A stretch of 11,792 nt of DNA from JBAZYZ01 sp964366065 (GTDB taxonomy: Bacteria; Patescibacteriota; Minisyncoccia; Phycocordibacterales; VMEP01). Shown here one piece after another: positions 6,110 through 11,056 of the stretch. The position numbers were made by a program, and so were the translations under genes. The notes beneath the pieces are model-generated. The model was given only the letters and a program-made list of their open reading frames with translations. It had not been told where the DNA came from and did not search any database. The stretch is taken from contig CAYISF010000019.1 of assembly GCA_964366065.1 (NCBI GenBank), forward strand, positions 1-11,792. The letters run 5' to 3'. Position 1 is the stretch's first letter. Each line of letters opens with the position of its first letter.

Positions 6110-6137
6110 CCCTGTGCCATTTTCACTACGGGACAGG
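6110..6137. repeat. Short palindromic sequence downstream of murA
   Basis: CCTGT (6111-6115) pairs with ACAGG (6133-6137); inside, CAC/GTG and CCC/GGG can also pair. The right part, CACTACGGGACAGG, resembles CGCTACGGGGCAAGG at the right side of the palindromic insert at 11607 in fmt. It may be a degraded intergenic member of that family. It has no T-run, so it is a poor terminator. Confidence 0.35.
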
Positions 6138-6148
6138 TTATAAAAAAT

Positions 6149-7465
6149 TTAATCCAGGATGGACACGCGTTCTATTGAGACACCGATAGCCCGCAAACGT
6201 TCTTCAATGCGTTCATATCCCCTGTCAATATTGTAAACATTATGGATGACCGAATCCCCTTTGGCAATTACGGCCGCAATGACAAACGCCAGTCCCGCGC
6301 GGAGATCCGGACTCTCCAGGTCTTTGCCTGAAAGCGCGGTCGGGCCTTTTACGATAACGCGGTGCGGATCCATCATTACAATATCCGCGCCCATGCGCCG
6401 GAGCGACTCTGTATAATTGAGCCGCCCCTCAAAGATGGTCTCAAATACCATACTCTCCCCGGCTGCCTGAGAGAGGTATACCACCAAGGGCGCCTGAAGA
6501 TCCGTAGGAAAGCCCGGGTATTCGTGCGTTTTCACATTTATGGCGTGCGGCTTTTTGTTTTTCATGCCGGGAATATCGCGCACCCGGAGATAATTTTTGC
6601 CGACGGAAACAGCTGAACCGGAAAACCTCAGCAAATCAATTAAAGATTCCAGGTGCGCCGGATTGCAATTCGTAATTTCCATGTCCTTTCCGGCAAGCGC
6701 CGCAAGAATGAGAAAACTGCCCGCGTCAATCCTATCCGGCGGAATTTCAAATTTTCCCCCGCGGGAAGAAAGAAGGCCTCCGCCTTTCACGCAAATAGTA
6801 GTCGTGCCGGCGCCTTCTATGCGGGCTCCGCATGCGTTCAAGAACTGGGCCAAGGCGGTAATTTCCGGTTCAAGGGCGGCATTTTTGATAATTGTTTCTC
6901 CGTCCGCAAGAACGCCGGCCATCATAAATGTCTCCGTGCCGGTGACGCTCTGTATCCTAAAAAAAAGTTCCGTTCCCCGGAGTTTTTTTCCGGTAACGCG
7001 AAGCATGTAACGGGTTCTCTCACCTTCGTTTTCCACGGATAATTTTGCCCCCATTTTTTGGAACCCCTCCAAAAAAAGGTCTATGGGCCGCTCTCCGATG
7101 ACACAACCGCCGGGATGAGGGAAACTGACCTTGCCAAAACGCCCCATAAGCGGACCGGCGAAAACGATTGAAGCGCGCAAGCGTTTGGAGATTTCACTCG
7201 CAAGGTCGGTGGAATGAATATCGTTTGTCGCAATGCGGCACGAGTGCCCGCGGAGCGCCACTTTTGCGCCGAGTTCAGTGAGTAAATCCGCTGTCCTTGA
7301 AACGTCTTCTATGTTCGGGACATTGGTAATATTGACCTCATCCTTGAAAAGAATGGACGCGGCCATGGCCTTAAGCGCGGCATTTTTGGCACCCGGAATA
7401 GAAACAGTTCCTGTGAGTTTTTTCTTGCCCGCGAGGCCGGAAATTAGGAAGTGTTCCTTAAGCAT
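6149..7465 (-). CDS. murA: UDP-N-acetylglucosamine 1-carboxyvinyltransferase
   Basis: MurA transfers enolpyruvate from PEP to UDP-GlcNAc, the first committed step of peptidoglycan synthesis, in the cytoplasm. The 438-residue product has normal family length (about 420-440). Visible: substrate-binding IPGAKNAALK (K27, N28), the PEP-loop with the active-site cysteine C121 in PHPGGCVIGERPIDL (the fosfomycin target residue; it is cysteine, not the aspartate seen in naturally resistant enzymes), GTETFMMAGVLADGETIIKN, and the C-terminal YPGFPTDLQAP and IFEGRLNYTESLRRMGAD blocks. The start is the ATG at 7465, with TAAGAT 7 bases upstream and no Shine-Dalgarno. It is divergent from the PEGA-domain operon and upstream of mreB, another wall gene. 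Confidence 0.97.
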   Translation of the reverse strand: MLKEHFLISGLAGKKKLTGTVSIPGAKNAALKAMAASILFKDEVNITNVPNIEDVSRTADLLTELGAKVALRGHSCRIATNDIHSTDLASEISKRLRASIVFAGPLMGRFGKVSFPHPGGCVIGERPIDLFLEGFQKMGAKLSVENEGERTRYMLRVTGKKLRGTELFFRIQSVTGTETFMMAGVLADGETIIKNAALEPEITALAQFLNACGARIEGAGTTTICVKGGGLLSSRGGKFEIPPDRIDAGSFLILAALAGKDMEITNCNPAHLESLIDLLRFSGSAVSVGKNYLRVRDIPGMKNKKPHAINVKTHEYPGFPTDLQAPLVVYLSQAAGESMVFETIFEGRLNYTESLRRMGADIVMMDPHRVIVKGPTALSGKDLESPDLRAGLAFVIAAVIAKGDSVIHNVYNIDRGYERIEERLRAIGVSIERVSILD

Positions 7466-7472
7466 TCAATGT

Positions 7473-7501
7473 ATCTTAAACCGTTTCCGGCCTTTTTACA
7501 A
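7473..7501 (-). promoter_or_regulatory. Putative murA promoter (leaderless type)
   Basis: On the minus strand TTGTAA (7501-7496), a 17-base spacer, then TAAGAT (7478-7473). The murA ATG begins 7 bases later, so the expected transcript starts at or next to the A of the ATG. Confidence 0.55.
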
Positions 7502-7512
7502 ATTACACCCGT

Positions 7513-7528
7513 ACACCAACTTTGGCGC
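7513..7528. promoter_or_regulatory. Near-palindromic site 1 in the murA/PEGA divergent region
   Basis: ACACCAACTTTGGCGC. Its core CCAA-CT-TTGG is palindromic. It is the reverse complement, 15 of 16 bases, of the site at 7621-7636. It begins 11 bases upstream of the putative murA -35. It could be an operator or one arm of a large hairpin. Confidence 0.5.
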
Positions 7529-7544
7529 TGATTTTTGTGTTTTG

Positions 7545-7652
7545 ATGCGGATAAAAGCTAAAAACCGTTTATTTGGGACCATGGGAATAAAACCAAAGAA
7601 ACTTTTGAAAAATCAAAACGGCGCCAAATTTGGTGTCCGGGCAAACTTCTAA
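7545..7652 (+). CDS. Possible 35-residue basic peptide (uncertain)
   Basis: ATG to TAA, 35 codons; product MRIKAKNRLFGTMGIKPKKL and onward to KFGVRANF, rich in lysine, arginine and asparagine. It lies in the 217-base gap between murA and the PEGA gene and spans the inverted-repeat structure. No Shine-Dalgarno and no convincing promoter precede it. It may be chance reading through a regulatory region; listed because it is the only open frame of note in the gap. Confidence 0.2.
   Translation: MRIKAKNRLFGTMGIKPKKLLKNQNGAKFGVRANF
7621..7636. promoter_or_regulatory. Near-palindromic site 2 in the murA/PEGA divergent region
   Basis: GCGCCAAATTTGGTGT, containing the perfect palindrome CCAAATTTGG (7624-7633). 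It is the inverted partner of 7513-7528. It ends about 10 bases upstream of the position expected for the -35 of the PEGA promoter, mirroring the placement of site 1 relative to murA. Inner arms GTTTTGAT (7539-7546) and ATCAAAAC (7612-7619) are also complementary. Confidence 0.5.
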
Positions 7653-7669
7653 ATTCGGGGTTTTTTGTG

Positions 7670-7675
7670 TACTAT
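7670..7675 (+). promoter_or_regulatory. Putative -10 box of the PEGA-priA operon
   Basis: TACTAT, 5 of 6 to consensus, 7 bases before the ATG at 7683. The -35 at the expected distance (TTCTAA, 7647-7652) is weak. No Shine-Dalgarno is present, so a leaderless mRNA is likely. Confidence 0.45.
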
Positions 7676-7682
7676 CGTAACT

Positions 7683-8525
7683 ATGCATCCTATGCCTCTC
7701 AAAAAACGGCGTTTGTATTTTTTTCTTTTTCTCGCCCTTTTCTTGCTTGCGATTCCCATACTTGTGCTCTATACGAGCGGTTGGCGTTTAGACAACAATC
7801 TGAAGCTGGTAAAAACCGGCGGCATTTATATTTCCGCGCCGAGTTCGGGAGCGGAAATCTATGTCAACAACAAGCTTGGGAAAATAACCAATATTATCCA
7901 ACATGACTTTTTTGAACAAAATCTGACGCCGGGAACTTATTTTGTTTTTGTCTATAAAGACGGCTACTGGCCATGGTCGAAGGAATTGCAGGTTCATGAG
8001 CAACTGGTTTCCGACGCGCACGCCTTTCTCGTCCCGCGCGAGCCGAAAACAGAAGAAATATTTAAAATACTTCCTATTTATCAAAGCGTGCTTACCATCT
8101 TCTCCGCTCGTCCTTCCCTAAACGCCAACAACGCAGAATTAACCACCGAAACGGCATCGGCTACGACAACAATCACGCGCGACAAAGTAGAGCTGATTCT
8201 CTCCGGAAATACTATTTTCGCAAAGTGGCTTGGTAGTGCGGACGCGGCGCCGTCTTATTTCTGCGACGAATACAAGCAAAAATGCGCGGAGAAAATTGCC
8301 GTTTTTACTTCGTCAACCAAAATAAAAACTTTTGACTTCTATCCGGGGCGAAATGATGTGGTCCTGATTGCCCGAAAAAACGGCATATATGCCGTAGAAC
8401 TTGACCGCCGCAAAATACAAAACTTCGCATTGGTATATGCGGGCGGCGATCCGGATTTCCGCATTGGAAGCGACGGGGCTTTTTATGTAAAAGACGGCTC
8501 CACTTTTTATCGGGTGACGCTCTAA
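7683..8525 (+). CDS. Membrane-anchored PEGA-domain protein
   Basis: 280 residues from the ATG at 7683. A basic start (MHPMPLKKRR) is followed by one membrane helix (about 11-30, LYFFLFLALFLLAIPILVLY), so the rest is probably extracytoplasmic. Residues about 46-108 form a PEGA-like beta domain: GGIYISAPSSGAEIYVNNK, then LTPGTYFVFVYKDGYWPWSK. The C-terminal part (about 135-280) has repeated short strands such as KIKTFDFYPGRNDVVLIARK and GIYAVELDRR that resemble beta-propeller-type repeats; this is an inference. PEGA domains occur in surface and S-layer-associated proteins; the exact role here is unknown. A TTG at 7665 would extend it by six residues but overlaps the promoter; ATG 7692 is also possible. 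It ends 4 bases before priA, so the two are cotranscribed. Confidence 0.8.
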   Translation: MHPMPLKKRRLYFFLFLALFLLAIPILVLYTSGWRLDNNLKLVKTGGIYISAPSSGAEIYVNNKLGKITNIIQHDFFEQNLTPGTYFVFVYKDGYWPWSKELQVHEQLVSDAHAFLVPREPKTEEIFKILPIYQSVLTIFSARPSLNANNAELTTETASATTTITRDKVELILSGNTIFAKWLGSADAAPSYFCDEYKQKCAEKIAVFTSSTKIKTFDFYPGRNDVVLIARKNGIYAVELDRRKIQNFALVYAGGDPDFRIGSDGAFYVKDGSTFYRVTL

Positions 8526-8529
8526 GTCC

Positions 8530-10461
8530 ATGAAATTAATAACGGTCATCCCCCTCGCGCGCGGCATTTTCAAGGATACACTCACTTATTGGAGCGGGAA
8601 AGAATTGTCACCCGGCGCGATTGTGGTCATTCCCGTACGGAATCGCCGGGTAAATGCGCTGGTTGTTTCCGTGGAAGAAGTAGAGAACGCCAAGGCGAAC
8701 ATCAAGAACGCCCCTTTTGTTCTCAAAAAAGTCGAATCCGTTAAGCCAAATTTTCTTTTGCCGGAATTTGTCCGCGCGGCAAAACGCGCGGCACGGTATT
8801 TTGCCACGGGAACAGGGAGCGTCCTTCAATCTTTTATCCCAAAAGCGGCTCTTGACGCGCCTGTGGGTAACGGGGCGAGCAAATCTTTTACTTCAAAAGA
8901 ACCGCTGCGGCTAAAAATAGAGAAGTTGGCCTTTCAGTCGGAAGACGCCGAGCGGCTTTCGGCTTACAGAATACTTGTCCGCGAGGAATTTGCGCGGAGC
9001 GCTTCCGTTTTCATCTGTTTCCCTACCGTGGAAGAAGTGGAACGCGCGGCAAAAACATTTGAAAAGGGCATAAAAGAATATACGTTTGTCTTCCACGGGA
9101 AAGAGCCCAGAAAAAAAATGCTGGAGGGGTGGCGACAAGCCATAGCGGAAAAACATCCCATTGTCATTCTGGCAACGGCCTCATTCTTAGGCTTGCCTCG
9201 TAAAGATTTGAAAACCTTCATTGTGGAGCGGGAAAATTCATATTTCTACAGAACTATTTCGCGCCCGGAAATAGATATACGGACATTCGCCGAAATTTAC
9301 GCCGAGGAGCGGGGGGCAAAAATAATTTTTGGCGACAACTTCCTCCGAACGGAAACTCTCTACCGATACCAAGAGCGGGAACTTTCTCTTTTTACCGCGG
9401 TCAAATTCCACTCACTCGCGACGGCTGAAGGCGCAGTCATTGATATGAAAAAATACCGTAAAGGGGCTATCGGCAGCCTGTCCATTCAAGCGAATGAAAA
9501 AACATTCACCACTCTTTCCAATGAATTGAAAGCTCTTATTGAACTCTCCCGCCGCGAACGCGGCCGAATGGTTATTATCGTAGGGCGGCGCGGCATCGCG
9601 GGAACAACGGTCTGCGGCGATTGCGGCACGGAGGTAGCGTGTGAAAAATGCGGCGCGCCGCTTGTTCTCCACGAGAAAAAAGAAAAGCGTTATTTCCTTT
9701 GCCACAAGTGCGGCAGTGAGCGCACTTTAGGGCGCGGCAACGAGGAACGCTGTAAGCATTGTGGAAGCTGGCGGCTCACGCCGCTCGGTGTCGGCATCGG
9801 CAGGGTGGCTGTTGACCTCGCAGCCGAATTCCCAAGTATTACCGTCTTCCGGGCGGACAGCGACACCGCGAAAAACAAGAGGGTTATCCGGAAAACGGTT
9901 TCCCTATTTTATAATACCCAAGGGACGATACTTCTCGGGACGGAAATGGTTATCCCCTATCTGGAAAAGGCGTTTACCGAAAGCGCGCTTATCGGAATTG
10001 ATTCCCTTCTTACTATCCCTGATTTTCGCATAAACGAAAAGATATTTTCTCTTATTCTCTCCCTCCGCGCGAAAACAAGAAGAACAATTCTGGTACAGAC
10101 GCAGGAAAGCGAACGCAAATTTTTTGATTATGCCCTTAGGGGAGATTTGCTGTCGTTTTACCGTGAGGAAATAGCCGAAAGGAAACTTTTCGGATATCCG
10201 CCGTTTTACGTTCTGATAAAAATAAGCTGGGAGACAAAACCGGAGCGCGCGGATAAGGAAGCCAAAGAAATGACTGACCGGCTTTCGGGATACGCCGTCC
10301 GTTCTTATGTTTCCGCCCTCTCCGGCGTGCGCGGCGGAGTGCGCGCGCACGCGCTTATAAAAATACCGCGGGGAAAATGGGTAAATGAAAAACTTCTCGG
10401 TATTCTAAAGGGCCTTCCGCCGCGATATACTGTGTCGGTTGACCCGGAATCCGTGCTCTAG
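8530..10461 (+). CDS. priA: PriA-like primosomal protein with degenerate helicase motifs
   Basis: 643 residues, related to PriA (primosomal protein N'), which binds stalled forks and restarts replication. Supporting features: N-terminal DNA-binding part ending in FATGTGSVLQSFIPK (about 91-105); eight zinc cysteines in four pairs (C362/C365, C371/C374, C391/C394, C408/C411) followed by PLGVGIGRV; ILLGTEM (about 467-473), PDFR (497-500), and LFGYPPFYVLIK near 553-564. The ATPase motifs are lost. No GxTGSGKT Walker A is found near 145-165. The DEEH position reads VERENS (232-237). SATPS reads GDNFL. The QVAGRAGR arginine-finger region reads LSLRAKTRR (about 510-518). It should therefore not hydrolyse ATP, and may act as a scaffold or DNA-binding primosome part. 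The frame is intact, so this is not a pseudogene. It lies 4 bases after the PEGA gene. Confidence 0.85.
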   Translation: MKLITVIPLARGIFKDTLTYWSGKELSPGAIVVIPVRNRRVNALVVSVEEVENAKANIKNAPFVLKKVESVKPNFLLPEFVRAAKRAARYFATGTGSVLQSFIPKAALDAPVGNGASKSFTSKEPLRLKIEKLAFQSEDAERLSAYRILVREEFARSASVFICFPTVEEVERAAKTFEKGIKEYTFVFHGKEPRKKMLEGWRQAIAEKHPIVILATASFLGLPRKDLKTFIVERENSYFYRTISRPEIDIRTFAEIYAEERGAKIIFGDNFLRTETLYRYQERELSLFTAVKFHSLATAEGAVIDMKKYRKGAIGSLSIQANEKTFTTLSNELKALIELSRRERGRMVIIVGRRGIAGTTVCGDCGTEVACEKCGAPLVLHEKKEKRYFLCHKCGSERTLGRGNEERCKHCGSWRLTPLGVGIGRVAVDLAAEFPSITVFRADSDTAKNKRVIRKTVSLFYNTQGTILLGTEMVIPYLEKAFTESALIGIDSLLTIPDFRINEKIFSLILSLRAKTRRTILVQTQESERKFFDYALRGDLLSFYREEIAERKLFGYPPFYVLIKISWETKPERADKEAKEMTDRLSGYAVRSYVSALSGVRGGVRAHALIKIPRGKWVNEKLLGILKGLPPRYTVSVDPESVL

Positions 10462-10484
10462 CGCATATCCCCGGCATTTCATAT

Positions 10485-10490
10485 CATAAT
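10485..10490 (+). promoter_or_regulatory. Possible -10 box upstream of def
   Basis: CATAAT (5 of 6) in an AT-rich 41-base gap, 12 bases before the ATG at 10503 and 18 bases before the alternative ATG at 10509. No convincing -35. It may allow def-fmt to be transcribed separately from PEGA-priA. Confidence 0.35.
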
Positions 10491-10502
10491 AATTAACCTA
10501 AA

Positions 10503-11054
10503 ATGACAATGGTAAAAATCGTCCAGAAAGAAAATCCGGTGCTTCGGGAAAAAGCAAAAGAAGTGCCTATTTCCGAAATTGCAGGGAAAAAAATGAAAAA
10601 TCTTATCTCGCGGATGAAAACCGCCCTAGAAAAAGAAGATGACGGGGTGGCCATTGCCGCGCCCCAAGTAGGCGTCCCTCTTCGCATTTTTATCGTTTCA
10701 GGAAAAGCTTTCGCCTTAGCCAAAGACAAAAACATAGATGAAGAAACTGCCGGCAATAAGAAAAAATATTCAGATGTCGTTTTTATAAACCCGAAGCTTA
10801 CTAAACTCTCCAAAAAGCGGCTGTGGCAGGTGGAAGGATGCCTTTCCCTTCGCTTTCTTTACGGCAAGGTTAAACGAGCCGAAAAAGCTACTGTTGTCGG
10901 CTACGACGAGTATGGCAAAAGATTTACTCGCGGAGCAAGCGGGCTTCTGGCGCAAATCTTTCAGCACGAGACCGACCATTTGGACGGCATTCTTTTCACG
11001 GATAAGGCCAAGGAAGTGAAGAATATTCCGCCGGAGAAAATAACTAACGGCTAA
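10503..11054 (+). CDS. def: Peptide deformylase
   Basis: Metalloenzyme that removes the formyl group from the N-terminus of new proteins. The 183-residue product has all three family motifs: GVAIAAPQ (48-55; consensus GxGxAAxQ, here the third residue is alanine instead of glycine), EGCLS (111-115, metal-binding cysteine) and HETDH (155-159, metal-binding histidines and catalytic glutamate). A lysine- and aspartate-rich insert of about 20 residues (about 70-90, ALAKDKNIDEETAGNKKKYS) lies between motifs 1 and 2. An in-frame ATG at 10509 (MVKIVQKENPVLRE) is an equally good start; neither has a Shine-Dalgarno. It stops 2 bases before fmt, the enzyme that adds the formyl group, so the two are an operon. 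Confidence 0.97.
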   Translation: MTMVKIVQKENPVLREKAKEVPISEIAGKKMKNLISRMKTALEKEDDGVAIAAPQVGVPLRIFIVSGKAFALAKDKNIDEETAGNKKKYSDVVFINPKLTKLSKKRLWQVEGCLSLRFLYGKVKRAEKATVVGYDEYGKRFTRGASGLLAQIFQHETDHLDGILFTDKAKEVKNIPPEKITNG

Positions 11055-11056
11055 CA

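Noticed and set aside
6960..7440. Cysteine-to-aspartate fosfomycin-resistance change in MurA
   Set aside because: The active-site residue in the PHPGGCVIGERP loop is cysteine, so no such change is present.
7233..7544. Long plus-strand open frame running from inside murA into the gap
   Set aside because: Most of it is antisense to conserved MurA codons; only the last 35 codons lie outside and are listed separately at low confidence.
7665..7682. TTG start for the PEGA-domain gene
   Set aside because: It overlaps the -10-like TACTAT and has no ribosome binding site; the ATG at 7683 is at the distance seen for other leaderless-type genes here.
9904..10350. 148-codon minus-strand open frame opposite priA
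   Set aside because: No ribosome binding site, low-complexity shadow of the GC-biased priA codons; the priA frame has recognisable zinc and YPPF motifs.
8530..10461. priA as a decaying pseudogene
   Set aside because: The 643-codon frame is uninterrupted, and all zinc cysteines and structural motifs are kept, which does not fit random decay.
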